Part shown: one piece after another, positions 25,155 to 36,623 of the stretch
How the letters are laid out: every line of letters begins with the position of its first letter
Position numbering within the stretch: the first letter of the stretch is position 1
NCBI RefSeq assembly: GCF_004342065.1
Contig: NZ_SLZU01000001.1
Location: 310,001 to 374,000 of the forward strand
From: Primorskyibacter sedentarius
Lineage (GTDB): Bacteria > Pseudomonadota > Alphaproteobacteria > Rhodobacterales > Rhodobacteraceae
Length of the DNA stretch: 64,000 nt
Direction: 5' to 3'
Notes under the pieces: generated by a model
Database searches by the model: none
Seen by the model: the letters and a program-made list of their open reading frames with translations, nothing else
What the model was told of the DNA's origin: nothing
Position numbers and translations under genes: made by a program

Positions 25155-25910
25155 ATGAACGTCAGACCCGATTTTTCCAAGCACGGCAACAAGGCCGAAA
25201 CCGCGCCTGCCTTCCTGTCTGTTTGGGATATGCATGCCTATTACGGCGAAAGCTACATCGTGCAGGGCATCTCTTTCAACGTACACGAGGGCGAAATTCT
25301 TGCGCTTCTGGGCCGTAACGGCGCTGGCAAGACCACGACTCTGCGTGGCATCGCACGGCTCGGTTCGCCCCAGATACAAAAGGGTGAAATCTGGCTGGAC
25401 CACCAACCGTTGCACCACATGGCCAGCCACGAAGCCTCTGCCGCGGGCCTCGGGCTCGTGCCCGAAGATCGTCGGATCATCCCCGGTCTTACGGTGGAGG
25501 AAAACCTGCAACTGGCCCAGATCGCGCCGCCCATCGGATGGTCGCTGGAACGTCTTTACGAACTTTTCCCGCGGCTTGGTGAACGTCGCAAGCAAGAAGG
25601 CGTCACGCTTTCGGGGGGCGAGCAGCAAATGTTGGCCATTGCGCGCGCCCTCGCCCGCGATCTCAAGGTTCTTCTGCTGGATGAGCCTTACGAGGGCCTT
25701 GCGCCGGTGATCGTGGATGAAATCGAAAAGACGCTTCGCCTAATCAAGACGCAAGGCATGACGACGATCATCGTCGAGCAAAACGCTGTCCGGGCGCTGC
25801 AACTGGCAGACCGTGCAGTCATCCTCGATACCGGGTCCATCGTCTTTGATGGCACCGCGGCAGAGGTTTTGGAAAACGAAAGCCTGCGTGCGGAATACCT
25901 CGCAATCTAA
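25155..25910 (+). CDS. HAAT ABC transporter ATPase (LivF-like)
   Basis: This 251-residue ATPase has Walker A GRNGAGKTT near 54-62, signature TLSGGEQQ near 152-159, Walker B VLLLDEPYEGLAP near 173-185 and H-loop EQN. An N-terminal extension of about 20 residues precedes the ABC core. It is last in the transporter operon and is followed by a strong terminator before acs. Confidence 0.88.
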   Translation: MNVRPDFSKHGNKAETAPAFLSVWDMHAYYGESYIVQGISFNVHEGEILALLGRNGAGKTTTLRGIARLGSPQIQKGEIWLDHQPLHHMASHEASAAGLGLVPEDRRIIPGLTVEENLQLAQIAPPIGWSLERLYELFPRLGERRKQEGVTLSGGEQQMLAIARALARDLKVLLLDEPYEGLAPVIVDEIEKTLRLIKTQGMTTIIVEQNAVRALQLADRAVILDTGSIVFDGTAAEVLENESLRAEYLAI

Positions 25911-25954
25911 GCGAACACTTCCCACCAGCGCCAACGCGCGTAACACCGAAGACC

Positions 25955-25983
25955 GACCCCGGCCTCAGAGCCGGGGTCTTTTC
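25955..25983 (+). terminator. Rho-independent terminator after the ABC operon
   Basis: A 9-bp GC-rich stem GACCCCGGC with 6-nt loop and its complement (25955-25978) is followed by TTTT. It closes the transporter operon, so acs has its own promoter in the ~110 bp that follow. Confidence 0.88.
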
Positions 25984-26093
25984 GTTTGCCGTACGGAACA
26001 TCCAAGAAAGTCTTTGGTCGTGGTTGCTTGCGGCAGATCAGCCCCCTAACCTTTCTGCCAACCGACTCGAAATGACAGCCATGGGGGGAGACC

Positions 26094-28040
<1,947 letters not shown>

Positions 28041-28064
28041 TTTCTGGCTAAACGTGATAATCAT

Positions 28065-28094
28065 AGCGGGTCGCCCCAACGGGCGGCCCGCTTT
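28065..28094 (+). terminator. Rho-independent terminator after acs
   Basis: A 12-bp imperfect stem, AGCGGGTCGCCC with a CAAC loop and its near-complement (28065-28092), is followed by a short T run. It lies 25 bp after the acs stop. Confidence 0.8.
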
Positions 28095-28219
28095 CGTAGG
28101 TCGTACAAAGTGGCGCCTGCCGCGTTAATCATTTCAGCAACAAATGTTTGCGCACACAGGCTTTGATACCCTAAACTTGGAACAACGCGGTGGGGGCCGC
28201 TGGAAAAAGGTTTCACACC

Positions 28220-28729
28220 ATGTCGATACTCGGCATTCCCCCATCCCTTGCGCCTGTGGCAACGGGCCACCCCCTCAGCTTACCGGAAGAGCCGCAGCAG
28301 TCGGGCAGCACCCGGATCGCCCCTTCGGGTGAAAGCGCGGATACCGGCTCCTCTTTCGACGGCTCTCAATCCGACGGCAGCAGAAACGAGCGCGCCGCAC
28401 CCCCGTCGATATTGCAGATTAAGATCAATGCCATGCTACAGGAACAGGCAGAGGAAACCCGCAAAGACAAGTCAGAAGAACGAGCGGCACGGTCCAAAGA
28501 CACGAAAAGCAACGGGGTGGAAGAGCCTCAGCTCGAATCATCATCGCGCCGCAAAACCGCTCAAAGCGATGGCGAAAGCATCAATACATTAGCCGTCGCA
28601 CCTTTTCCGAATACTGCAGACAAAGCACCGTTTCATCTCCCCACCTCGACCGATGCTGCGCGCCAGATGCGTGAGGCTGTCATGAAAACCTCTGTTATCA
28701 CGCCCGGGGCGACCAGTAATCTACGCTGA
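28220..28729 (+). CDS. Hypothetical low-complexity protein
   Basis: This 169-residue protein is rich in Ser, Pro, Glu, Arg and Gln, has no hydrophobic segment, and is probably largely disordered. A short helix-prone stretch lies at residues ~65-90 (QIKINAMLQEQAEETRKDK). The ATG at 28220 has AAAAAGG about 9 bases upstream; an earlier in-frame start at 28190 is less likely. It stands between the acs terminator and accB. No family is recognised. Confidence 0.5.
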   Translation: MSILGIPPSLAPVATGHPLSLPEEPQQSGSTRIAPSGESADTGSSFDGSQSDGSRNERAAPPSILQIKINAMLQEQAEETRKDKSEERAARSKDTKSNGVEEPQLESSSRRKTAQSDGESINTLAVAPFPNTADKAPFHLPTSTDAARQMREAVMKTSVITPGATSNLR

Positions 28730-28892
28730 CACCGCCCCCTGCCCCTGAATTCCCGGTCATTTCCGGGCCATGAAGCGCGCCGAAGACGTACGGGGTCGCT
28801 TTTCATGCTTCGACGCATGGCCTATAAGTCCCCTCAAGCCATAGGCAGGCCCGCGCAGATACGCGCGAGAACATGAACCGGTCGAGGACGAG

Positions 28893-29372
28893 ATGACAAA
28901 CAAAACCCACGATGCAGATGTTGCCTTTATCGAGGCGCTCGCGGCCCTGCTGCGCGAAAACGATCTGACAGAGCTTCAAGTCAAACGTGAGTATGGCGAA
29001 GCGGACAGCCTGAACGTGCGGGTCAGCCGCATGACACAGCCTGCGCCCGTCGCGGCGGCCCCGGTCGCGGCCCCTGCGCCGATCGCTGTTGCAGCTTCGG
29101 CCGCCCCTGCCGCCGCATCCGAAGATCCGGCATCGCACCCTGGCGCCGTGACCTCGCCCATGGTTGGCACTGTCTACATGCAGGCCGAACCCGGTTCTCC
29201 CGCTTTCATCAGCGTGGGCCAACAGGTTGCCGAGGGCGACACTTTGCTGATCGTCGAAGCGATGAAGACGATGAACCACATCCCCGCACCCCGTGCAGGC
29301 ACCGTGAAGCGTATTCTCGTGGAGGATGGCGCGCCCGTCGAATACGGCGCTCCGCTCGTCATTTTAGAGTAA
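28893..29372 (+). CDS. accB: Biotin carboxyl carrier protein of acetyl-CoA carboxylase
   Basis: This 159-residue protein has an N-terminal region followed by an Ala/Pro-rich linker (about 45-80) and a C-terminal biotinyl domain with the EAMKTMN motif, whose lysine near 128 carries biotin. It moves the carboxyl group between AccC and the carboxyltransferase in fatty-acid synthesis. accC follows 9 bp later. Confidence 0.95.
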   Translation: MTNKTHDADVAFIEALAALLRENDLTELQVKREYGEADSLNVRVSRMTQPAPVAAAPVAAPAPIAVAASAAPAAASEDPASHPGAVTSPMVGTVYMQAEPGSPAFISVGQQVAEGDTLLIVEAMKTMNHIPAPRAGTVKRILVEDGAPVEYGAPLVILE

Positions 29373-29381
29373 GGACGAGCC

Positions 29382-30734
29382 ATGTTTGACAAGATCCTGA
29401 TCGCCAATCGCGGTGAAATCGCACTCCGTGTCATCCGCGCCTGCCGCGAGATGGGCATTGCCTCTGTGGCGGTGCATTCAACGGCTGACAGCGATGCAAT
29501 GCATGTTCGGATGGCCGATGAAACAATTTGCATCGGCCCGCCCTCCAGCACTGAAAGCTATCTCTCGATCCCGGCCATAATCTCGGCCTGCGAAGTGACC
29601 GGGGCACAGGCGATTCATCCGGGCTACGGTTTCCTGTCCGAAAACGCCCGCTTCGTTCAAGTGGTCGAGGAACACGGGCTGACCTTCATCGGGCCGACCT
29701 CGAAACATATCGACATCATGGGTGACAAGATCACCGCCAAGGACACGATGAAGGCGCTTGGCGTGCCCTGCGTTCCCGGTTCTGATGGTGGTGTGGCAGA
29801 CCTTGCCGAGGCGCAGCGCATCGGTGCGGAAATCGGTTATCCGGTTATCATCAAGGCAACGGCCGGCGGCGGCGGACGCGGCATGAAAGTGGCGCGCAAT
29901 GACTCTGAAATGGAACGCGCGTTCCACACTGCCCGGGCGGAGGGCAAGGCAGCCTTTGGCAATGACGAAGTCTACATCGAGAAATACCTCACGACGCCCC
30001 GCCATATCGAGATCCAGGTCTTTGGCGACGGCAAGGGCAACGCGGTGCATCTGGGCGAACGCGACTGCTCTTTGCAGCGCCGCCACCAGAAGGTTCTTGA
30101 AGAAGCCCCCGGCCCGACCATTTCTGCCGAAGAGCGCGCTGCCATCGGCAAAACCTGCGCCGATGCGGTCGCCAAGATCGACTATGCAGGCGCGGGGACG
30201 GTCGAATTCCTTTACGAAAACGGCGAGTTCTATTTCATCGAGATGAACACGCGTCTTCAGGTGGAACACCCGGTGACCGAAGCGATCTTTGGTATCGATC
30301 TGGTGCGCGAACAAATCCGCGTTGCTGCAGGCCTGCCGCTGTCGTTCAGCCAGGACGACCTGACGATCAACGGACATGCGATCGAAGTACGGATCAACGC
30401 CGAGAAACTGCCAAATTTTTCGCCCTCACCCGGCCGGATCACGCAGTATCACGCGCCCGGCGGTCTTGGTGTGCGGATGGATTCCGCCCTCTATGACGGC
30501 TACAGAATTCCGCCATATTACGACAGCCTGATCGGCAAGCTGATCGTGCATGGCCGCGACCGTCCCGAAGCGCTGGCAAGGCTTAACCGTGCATTGGGCG
30601 AACTGATCGTGGATGGTATCGACACGACGGTGCCCCTGTTCAGCGCCCTGTTGCAAGAGCCTGACATCCACAGCGGCACCTATAACATCCACTGGCTGGA
30701 AAAATGGCTTGAAAAGGCACTGGCCAGCGACTGA
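29382..30734 (+). CDS. accC: Biotin carboxylase of acetyl-CoA carboxylase
   Basis: This 450-residue ATP-grasp enzyme carboxylates biotin on AccB. Visible are the N-terminal [11 protein letters not shown], the glycine-rich [13 protein letters not shown] loop, and [14 protein letters not shown] with the ATP/Mg residues. The length is typical. It is the second gene of the accBC pair and is followed 26 bp later by aat. Confidence 0.97.
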   Translation: MFDKILIANRGEIALRVIRACREMGIASVAVHSTADSDAMHVRMADETICIGPPSSTESYLSIPAIISACEVTGAQAIHPGYGFLSENARFVQVVEEHGLTFIGPTSKHIDIMGDKITAKDTMKALGVPCVPGSDGGVADLAEAQRIGAEIGYPVIIKATAGGGGRGMKVARNDSEMERAFHTARAEGKAAFGNDEVYIEKYLTTPRHIEIQVFGDGKGNAVHLGERDCSLQRRHQKVLEEAPGPTISAEERAAIGKTCADAVAKIDYAGAGTVEFLYENGEFYFIEMNTRLQVEHPVTEAIFGIDLVREQIRVAAGLPLSFSQDDLTINGHAIEVRINAEKLPNFSPSPGRITQYHAPGGLGVRMDSALYDGYRIPPYYDSLIGKLIVHGRDRPEALARLNRALGELIVDGIDTTVPLFSALLQEPDIHSGTYNIHWLEKWLEKALASD

Positions 30735-30760
30735 AGGGCCATCACTGGCGATCAGATAGC

Positions 30761-31399
30761 ATGACGGCACTGACCCCAGAGCTGGTCATGAAGGGATATC
30801 GCAGCGGTATCTTTCCTATGGCCGAACGTCGGGACGACCCGGAGGTTTTCTGGGTCGATCCTCGGCGGCGTGGGATCATACCGCTGGATGGGTTTCGCAT
30901 TTCGCGCTCACTTGCGCGCCGCCTGCGCCGCCAGGATTACTCCGTCACAGTCAATACAGCCTTCGAAGACGTGCTGGAGGCCTGTGCGGACCGGACAGAA
31001 ACCTGGATAAACGACCCCATCCGCCAGACCTGTATAGAGTTGCATGCCCGCGGCGAAGCGCATTCTCTGGAGGTCTGGCAGGACGGCGCGCTTGCGGGCG
31101 GCGTCTACGGGCTGAGCCTTGGAGCAGCCTTTTGCGGCGAAAGCATGTTTTCGCGCCGTACGGATGCATCAAAGGTCGCGCTGGCATGGCTGGTGGATCG
31201 GCTAAACCTCGCCGGGTTCACGCTGTTTGACGTACAGTTTGTCACGACGCATCTCGAATCACTTGGCGCCGTGGAAATTGACCGCCGAAAATACCAAGCC
31301 CTGCTAAAAGAGGCGCTGACGCGCGACGCGGATTTCACCGCACCTGCCCTGCCCGCATGCGGTCAGGAGGTCTTGCAGCGCAGGACCCAAACGTCATAG
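30761..31399 (+). CDS. aat: Leucyl/phenylalanyl-tRNA--protein transferase
   Basis: This 212-residue enzyme adds Leu or Phe from tRNA to proteins with N-terminal Arg or Lys, feeding them to ClpS/ClpAP degradation. The family motifs YRSGIFPM near the N-terminus, FWVDPRRRGIIPL, and the GGVYG and ESMFSR segments are visible. It follows accC, and its 3' end overlaps the convergent DUF2155 gene by 37 bp. Confidence 0.95.
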   Translation: MTALTPELVMKGYRSGIFPMAERRDDPEVFWVDPRRRGIIPLDGFRISRSLARRLRRQDYSVTVNTAFEDVLEACADRTETWINDPIRQTCIELHARGEAHSLEVWQDGALAGGVYGLSLGAAFCGESMFSRRTDASKVALAWLVDRLNLAGFTLFDVQFVTTHLESLGAVEIDRRKYQALLKEALTRDADFTAPALPACGQEVLQRRTQTS

Positions 31400-31719
31400 C
31401 GCGCGTGATCCAGCGGGTTCAGCGCAGGCGCAGAAGCGACCATCCAGCCGGAAAATACCGGTTCCTGACGCCCCTCTTCGACGATATCGAGGTAGGCATA
31501 GGCATTCCCGGCCGGGTCGCCCGCAGGATAGCGGCATTCGCGCAAGGTGATGGTCAGACGGCCCAGGCCGCCGCGCTCGCCGTTGCGCAGATCAAGATCG
31601 CTGACCGCGCCTGACACCTTGTCGAGGCCACGCAGCACCGCACCCGGGGCGGCGTTGACCTGCTCTTGGGCAGCAGCAGGCGCAGCAAGCGCCAAAGAGA
31701 GCAGAACCGCGCGGATCAT
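31363..31719 (-). CDS. DUF2155 periplasmic protein
   Basis: This 118-residue protein has a Sec signal (LLSLALAAPAAAQ, cleavage near 18) and a small beta-rich domain with conserved cysteines (RECRYP and WVLRCKT) and FSGWM, as in DUF2155. The family is common in alphaproteobacteria, always near mlaD-NDUFA12 genes; the function is unknown. Its ATG overlaps the mlaD stop by four bases, so it is the last gene of this minus-strand operon. Confidence 0.85.
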   Translation of the reverse strand: MIRAVLLSLALAAPAAAQEQVNAAPGAVLRGLDKVSGAVSDLDLRNGERGGLGRLTITLRECRYPAGDPAGNAYAYLDIVEEGRQEPVFSGWMVASAPALNPLDHARYDVWVLRCKTS

Positions 31720-32168
31720 TCGTCTGAACCTCCAGAGCCAACATATTTCATCAACAGGGAAATCAGGCTCACAGACCCTTGAGTGTCCAGAATCTCATCC
31801 CCCTCTGCATAGTAGAAGGGCGACCCACCTGGCGAGATCTCGACGAAGTTCCCGCCCAAAAGCCCTTCGGAGGAGATCACGATCGCGCTGTCATCAGGGA
31901 TCTTGATGGCGTCCCGGATGGCGACCGTGGTCTCGGCCCGGTAGGTCTCGGGGTTGAGAGCAACCTCCGTGACCGTCCCGATCTTCACCCCAGCCAGCCG
32001 CACGTCGGTTCCAACGCTGATCCCCTCCAGCGAGCGGAAGCTGGCCATGAGCGGGTAACCGTTATTGGAGGCCGACAATCCTGTCTTCTGGGCCGCAAAG
32101 ACGGCAAAGCCCAAAGCGACGGCCAGGACCGCGCCGCCAACCAGCACTTCGGTGGTGTTCTCGGACAT
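31716..32168 (-). CDS. mlaD: MlaD family lipid-transport protein
   Basis: This 150-residue protein has one N-terminal membrane anchor (about 8-26) and an MCE domain with SFRSLEGISVGTDVRLAGVKIG. MlaD forms a hexameric ring in the inner-membrane Mla complex that moves phospholipids to keep outer-membrane asymmetry. No other mla gene is in the window. It starts 4 bp after NDUFA12, and a four-base overlap leads to DUF2155. Confidence 0.9.
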   Translation of the reverse strand: MSENTTEVLVGGAVLAVALGFAVFAAQKTGLSASNNGYPLMASFRSLEGISVGTDVRLAGVKIGTVTEVALNPETYRAETTVAIRDAIKIPDDSAIVISSEGLLGGNFVEISPGGSPFYYAEGDEILDTQGSVSLISLLMKYVGSGGSDE

Positions 32169-32172
32169 CGGG

Positions 32173-32556
32173 TTATTCCGGTGACCACGCCTCGTAGTCG
32201 CTGCGATCCGCAGGCTGCACGCGCCGTATTGACCCGGATGGCGCATAGGCCTGCGCGGTTCCGGTCAGATTCTCGAGATGCGGCTTTTCCCAGGGCTTGT
32301 GCGGAAGCGGCGTGTCGGTCGGGGCGTCCTTGAAGGTATGGTGCAGCCAGCCATGCCAGTCCGCGTTGACGCGGCTCGCCTCGGCTTCACCATTGTAGAT
32401 CACCCAACGGCGCTTACCGTCCTTCGTCTGGTAGAAAACGTTGCCCTGCTCGTCCTCGCCCACCTTCTGGCCGTGACGCCAGGTGTAGAGCTGAGTGTTC
32501 AGGGTCTGGCCGTTCCACCAGGTCACGCTACGCAGCAGGGAGTTCAAAATGCCCAT
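32173..32556 (-). CDS. NDUFA12-type NADH:ubiquinone oxidoreductase accessory subunit
   Basis: This 127-residue protein matches the B17.2/NDUFA12 family found in alphaproteobacterial and mitochondrial complex I: a Trp-rich start ([20 protein letters not shown]), EVGEDEQGN-like acidic turn, and WHGWLHH. It is an accessory subunit near the peripheral arm. ATG at 32556 is chosen over upstream in-frame starts because similarity begins there and GGAGG precedes it. Confidence 0.92.
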   Translation of the reverse strand: MGILNSLLRSVTWWNGQTLNTQLYTWRHGQKVGEDEQGNVFYQTKDGKRRWVIYNGEAEASRVNADWHGWLHHTFKDAPTDTPLPHKPWEKPHLENLTGTAQAYAPSGSIRRVQPADRSDYEAWSPE

Positions 32557-32645
32557 GGGTGCCTCCACTATATTCCTGTTCCATATGTACCAAACGCGGG
32601 GCAAGGTCCAGCGCCAAGCCTCCACCTGCGGCAAACTCCGGCAGG

Positions 32646-33002
32646 TCACGGCAATTTTGCGGTGACCTCGATCTCTATCCGGTATTTCGGATCAATCAGC
32701 GCGGCCTCTATCATCGTCGCCGCAGGGGGATGCGCGCCGAAGGTTTCCGACAGGATCGGCCAGCAAGCTTCGAAATCCGAAGCATCGGGCAGGTAATAGT
32801 GAACTCTCACCACGTCTTTGAACCCCGCGCCTGCTTTGCTCAGCGCCGCGCCGATCACATCCAGCGCGCTTTGACATTGAGCCGTGACGGTATCGCCCTG
32901 TCCGACGGTGCCCGAGACATGCACCCATCCGTCAACCACAACGGCCCGGCAATAGCCGATCTTTTCCTCGAATGGCCCGCCTGAATGGATGCGTCGGATC
33001 AT
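32646..33002 (-). CDS. RidA family enamine/imine deaminase
   Basis: This 118-residue protein has the YjgF/RidA fold with the [13 protein letters not shown] segment and [10 protein letters not shown] region near the C-terminus. RidA proteins clear reactive enamines and imines made by PLP enzymes. It belongs to a RidA subgroup rather than canonical RidA, since the usual catalytic Arg region differs ([16 protein letters not shown]). It starts 73 bp after clpX and has GGAGAG upstream. Confidence 0.82.
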   Translation of the reverse strand: MIRRIHSGGPFEEKIGYCRAVVVDGWVHVSGTVGQGDTVTAQCQSALDVIGAALSKAGAGFKDVVRVHYYLPDASDFEACWPILSETFGAHPPAATMIEAALIDPKYRIEIEVTAKLP

Positions 33003-33026
33003 GGTTGCTCTCCGTTGAACAGAATA

Positions 33027-33050
33027 GGGCGGCGCTTTTCAGCCCCGCCC
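33027..33050 (-). terminator. Possible terminator after clpX
   Basis: A 9-bp stem with one mismatch (33027-33035 with 33042-33050) and a 6-nt loop lies between clpX and ridA. No good T-tract follows on the minus strand, so termination may be partial. Confidence 0.4.
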
Positions 33051-33075
33051 CGTGTCAATTTCCCGTAGCAGGCAT

Positions 33076-34341
33076 TCAGCCTGCGCTGGCGCCTTCCTTC
33101 TTCTGGTCGGCATAGATCATCAGTGGCGAGGCATCCGAGTTCACGGCCTCCTCGTTGACAACAACCTCTTCGATACCGTCCAGACCGGGAAGGTCGAACA
33201 TCGTGTCGAGCAGGATGTCTTCGAGGATCGAACGCAGTCCCCGCGCGCCGGTCTTGCGTGCAATCGCCCGCTTGGCTATGGCGGAAAGCGCCTCGTCGGT
33301 GAAGGTCAGTGTGGCGCCTTCGATCTCGAACAGGCGCTGATACTGCTTGACCAACGCGTTCTTTGGCAGGGTCAGGATCGTCACAAGGGCGTCTTCGTCA
33401 AGGTCTTCCAGCGTGGCGATAACCGGCAGACGACCGACAAATTCCGGGATCAGGCCGAATTTCAGCAGATCCTCGGGCTCGAGTTCCTTGAATACTTCGC
33501 CCACGCCCCGATCATCATTGTCGCGCACATCGGCGCCAAAGCCCATCGCGGAGCCTTTGCCACGCTGCGCGATGATCCGGTCCAGCCCGGCGAAAGCACC
33601 ACCGCAGATAAAGAGGATATTCGTCGTGTCGACCTGCAGGAATTCCTGCTGAGGATGCTTGCGGCCACCTTGCGGCGGAACGCTTGCAACGGTGCCTTCC
33701 ATCAGTTTCAGCAGCGCCTGCTGTACGCCCTCCCCCGAAACGTCGCGGGTGATAGAGGGATTTTCCGACTTGCGCGTGATCTTGTCGACCTCGTCGATAT
33801 AGACGATGCCGCGCTGAGCGCGTTCGACATTGTATTCCGACGCTTGCAGAAGCTTGAGAATGATGTTCTCGACATCCTCGCCGACATAGCCAGCCTCGGT
33901 CAGGGTCGTGGCATCGGCCATGGTAAACGGAACGTCGAGGATTCGTGCAAGCGTCTGCGCCAGAAGCGTCTTGCCGCACCCTGTCGGGCCAATCAGCATG
34001 ATGTTGGATTTCGCCAGCTCGATATCCGAGGATTTGGCAGAATGGTTCAACCGCTTGTAATGGTTGTGCACGGCCACAGACAGCACGCGCTTCGCCACTG
34101 CCTGGCCGATCACGTAATCATCCAGCACATCACAGATTTCGCGCGGGGTCGGCACACCTTCGGAAGATTTCAGGCCAGCGCCCTTTGTCTCTTCCCGGAT
34201 TATGTCCATGCACAGTTCCACGCATTCATCGCAGATGAATACCGTGGGGCCAGCGATCAGTTTGCGCACCTCGTGCTGGCTCTTGCCGCAGAAGGAGCAA
34301 TAGAGTGTGTTCTTGCTGTCGCCGCCAGAATTCGTCGCCAT
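33076..34341 (-). CDS. clpX: ATP-dependent Clp protease ATP-binding subunit ClpX
   Basis: This 421-residue AAA+ unfoldase has an N-terminal C4 zinc finger (CSFCGK and CDEC), Walker A GPTGCGKT, Walker [10 protein letters not shown] and the C-terminal sensor-2 region with GARGLR. It feeds tagged proteins into ClpP. ATG at 34341 has AGGTGGAAG upstream, and the length equals that of typical ClpX. clpP lies 157 bp upstream on the same strand, with a hairpin between them. Confidence 0.97.
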   Translation of the reverse strand: MATNSGGDSKNTLYCSFCGKSQHEVRKLIAGPTVFICDECVELCMDIIREETKGAGLKSSEGVPTPREICDVLDDYVIGQAVAKRVLSVAVHNHYKRLNHSAKSSDIELAKSNIMLIGPTGCGKTLLAQTLARILDVPFTMADATTLTEAGYVGEDVENIILKLLQASEYNVERAQRGIVYIDEVDKITRKSENPSITRDVSGEGVQQALLKLMEGTVASVPPQGGRKHPQQEFLQVDTTNILFICGGAFAGLDRIIAQRGKGSAMGFGADVRDNDDRGVGEVFKELEPEDLLKFGLIPEFVGRLPVIATLEDLDEDALVTILTLPKNALVKQYQRLFEIEGATLTFTDEALSAIAKRAIARKTGARGLRSILEDILLDTMFDLPGLDGIEEVVVNEEAVNSDASPLMIYADQKKEGASAG

Positions 34342-34463
34342 CTTCCACCTTTCAGGCCTGTTTTGCGCGTTTGCCAATCATCGTGACCGGCACCCAGACC
34401 ATGTGTTCGCCGCTTATCGGGTCTAGCTTAGGCCAGCCATTTCCCGTCTACAATCGCAAATTG

Positions 34464-34491
34464 CCCGCGGCCCGGCTCCGGGGGCCGCGGG
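34464..34491 (-). terminator. Hairpin between clpP and clpX
   Basis: A perfect 10-bp stem CCCGCGGCCC (34464-34473 with 34482-34491) and an 8-nt loop lie just after clpP. On the minus strand it is followed by CAATTTGC, a weak T run, so it may act as an attenuator before clpX. Confidence 0.6.
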
Positions 34492-34498
34492 AAGGCGA

Positions 34499-35134
34499 TC
34501 AATTGTCGTCGTCTTCACCCGGCTTGATCCGGTTTTCGACAATCTCGTCGATCAGTCCCCAATCCTTCGCATCTTCCGGGGACATGAAGTTGTCACGCTC
34601 CAACGCGGCCTCGACCTTTTTCAGGGTCTGACCGGTGTGCTTGACATAGATCTCGTTCAGACGCTGCTTGAGCTTCAGGGTTTCCTCGGCGTGGATCATG
34701 ATATCCGTCGCCTGACCCTGATACCCGCCGGACGGCTGGTGCACCATGATGCGGCTGTTGGGCAGCGAGAAGCGCATCCCCTTTTCACCGGCCGTCAGCA
34801 GCAGCGACCCCATCGAGGCCGCCTGACCGATCACCAGCGTCGATACCTTCGGTTTGATATACTGCATCGTGTCGTAGATCGACAGGCCAGAGGTGACAAC
34901 ACCGCCCGGGCTGTTGATATACATGCTGATTTCCTTGGACGGGTTTTCCGCCTCAAGGTGCAGCAGCTGCGCTACGATCAGCGAAGACATCCCGTCATGC
35001 ACCGGGCCGGACAGGAAGATGATCCGTTCCTTCAGAAGGCGCGAAAAGATGTCGTAGGCGCGTTCACCCCGGCTGGTCTGTTCGACCACCATCGGGACAA
35101 GCGTGTTCATATAGTGTTCGTACGGGTCTTTCAT
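34499..35134 (-). CDS. clpP: ATP-dependent Clp protease proteolytic subunit ClpP
   Basis: This 211-residue serine peptidase has the catalytic Ser in GQAASMGS (near 105), His in MVHQPSGG (near 130) and the C-terminal Asp region. It forms the 14-mer chamber partner of ClpX encoded downstream. The ATG at 35134 fits the family start ([29 protein letters not shown] is the usual N-terminal region). Confidence 0.97.
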   Translation of the reverse strand: MKDPYEHYMNTLVPMVVEQTSRGERAYDIFSRLLKERIIFLSGPVHDGMSSLIVAQLLHLEAENPSKEISMYINSPGGVVTSGLSIYDTMQYIKPKVSTLVIGQAASMGSLLLTAGEKGMRFSLPNSRIMVHQPSGGYQGQATDIMIHAEETLKLKQRLNEIYVKHTGQTLKKVEAALERDNFMSPEDAKDWGLIDEIVENRIKPGEDDDN

Positions 35135-35274
35135 GGCGCCCCTGACTGCTAGCGTTTATTTATCCGTAAGCTCGATTAGCTAACAGAGTCTTAGTGTCGG
35201 CCAAGGGGGGCTGCAAGGGGGCCAGACGCATTTGCCGGTCGGCGTTGGGTGCCTTGGGTGCCAGAGAAAGCCGC

Positions 35275-35310
35275 GGGAAAACGCGCGGCGCCGGTTTCCA
35301 GGCGCCGCGC
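35275..35310 (-). terminator. Rho-independent terminator after soxF
   Basis: A perfect 10-bp stem GCGCGGCGCC (35283-35292 with 35301-35310) with 8-nt loop is followed on the minus strand by GTTTTCCC. It lies about 20 bp after the soxF stop and ends the soxCDEF operon. Confidence 0.85.
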
Positions 35311-35330
35311 CATTTCACCAGGCAGGCAGA

Positions 35331-36593
35331 TTAGCCAAACATGTCGCTGGTAATGCCCGAATACCAGCCAAGGCTTTCCTGATAGGTGGCGCGCCGCAAA
35401 TCGGCATCCTCACCTGTCTGGCTGATGAAGCCATCCACCTTGACAATCTTCTCATCCGTCGCCTCGTAGGTTGCACCGACCTTGACGCCATCTTCGGCGT
35501 TGATAAGCGACCAGCACGTGTTGGAGAACTTCGCAGGAAAGGCGCGGCTGCCGGTCAATGCCGCGCGCACGGCCGTGGCCGCAACCTTGGCCTGACTGTT
35601 GGCCGAGAACCCGGATTTGGGCATGTCACCCTGATTGGTGGCATCGCCCAGCACGTGAATATTCTCGTCCACGCGGCTTTGCATCGTATGGCCATCGACC
35701 GGCGCCCAGTTGCCTTCGGTAATGCCCGCGATCTCGCAGATGCGGCCCGCCTTTTGCGCCGGGATGACGTTACAGACATCGGCCTTCACTATCTCTCCGT
35801 CGATATCCACGGTCATCGCGGCCGGGTCGACGGTCACATTCTCGCCCCCGAAATCCGGGCCGATGCGGGTGATCATGCCGGAATAATGCTTCTGCCAGCC
35901 TTCCTCGAACAAACCCTGCTTTGAGAAATTGGCCTTCGGATCGGCGATGATGATCTTTGCCGTCGGGTTTTCTGCCTTGAGCTTATGCGCCACCATGCTG
36001 ATGCGTTCATACGGGCCGGGCGGGCAGCGGAACGGGTTGGGCGGGGCGACCATCACATAGGTGCCGCCCTCTGGCATCGCCTCGATCTGCGCCTTCAGCA
36101 ATTCGGTCTGCGAGCCTCCCTTATAGGCATGCGGCATGGCGTTCTGGGCCGATACGTCCCAGCCGGGCACTGCACCGTCCACAAAGTCGATGCCGGGGCT
36201 GAGGACCAGCCGGTCATAAGGCAGCGCGCCGCCCCCTGCCAATGCCACGGTTTTCGCGTCGCGATCGACGCCGACCACCCAGTCATGCACCACATTGACC
36301 CCATATTCCGATGCCAGCGTGCCATAGCTATGCGCGATAGAGCCAAGCTCGCGGAAGCCGCCAATATAGAGGTTTGAAAAGAAGCAGGTGTAATAGGTGC
36401 GCGTTGGCTCTACCAAGGTCACATCTACCGCGCCCTGACTGTCTTTGGCGATGTATCGCGCGGCTGTGGCACCACCCGCACCCCCACCCACGACAATGAC
36501 CCGAGGCCTGGCCTGCCCCATCACCATCGGCGCGGCCAGCGTGGCGCTTGCCGCGACACCGGTGCCGATAAAACGACGTCTGTTCAATCTCAT
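35331..36593 (-). CDS. soxF: SoxF sulfide dehydrogenase flavoprotein
   Basis: This 420-residue protein has a Tat signal (NRRRFIGTGVAASATLAAP) and an FAD-binding fold beginning VIVVGGGAGGATAARY. The Cys in TYYTCFFSN fits covalent FAD attachment as in flavocytochrome c, and the cysteine pair in PFRCPPGPYER and NTCWSL fits the redox-active disulfide of FccB-type enzymes. It oxidises sulfide in the periplasm with the cytochrome SoxE encoded just upstream. ATG at 36593 is preferred because the GGGAGGA ribosome site lies between it and an earlier in-frame ATG. Confidence 0.92.
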   Translation of the reverse strand: MRLNRRRFIGTGVAASATLAAPMVMGQARPRVIVVGGGAGGATAARYIAKDSQGAVDVTLVEPTRTYYTCFFSNLYIGGFRELGSIAHSYGTLASEYGVNVVHDWVVGVDRDAKTVALAGGGALPYDRLVLSPGIDFVDGAVPGWDVSAQNAMPHAYKGGSQTELLKAQIEAMPEGGTYVMVAPPNPFRCPPGPYERISMVAHKLKAENPTAKIIIADPKANFSKQGLFEEGWQKHYSGMITRIGPDFGGENVTVDPAAMTVDIDGEIVKADVCNVIPAQKAGRICEIAGITEGNWAPVDGHTMQSRVDENIHVLGDATNQGDMPKSGFSANSQAKVAATAVRAALTGSRAFPAKFSNTCWSLINAEDGVKVGATYEATDEKIVKVDGFISQTGEDADLRRATYQESLGWYSGITSDMFG

Positions 36594-36623
36594 GATAGTT
36601 CCTCCCATGGATATGATGCCCCG

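Noticed and set aside
33052-34386. Long plus-strand open frame opposite clpX
   Set aside because: Antisense shadow of clpX, which has intact zinc-finger, Walker A and Walker B motifs.
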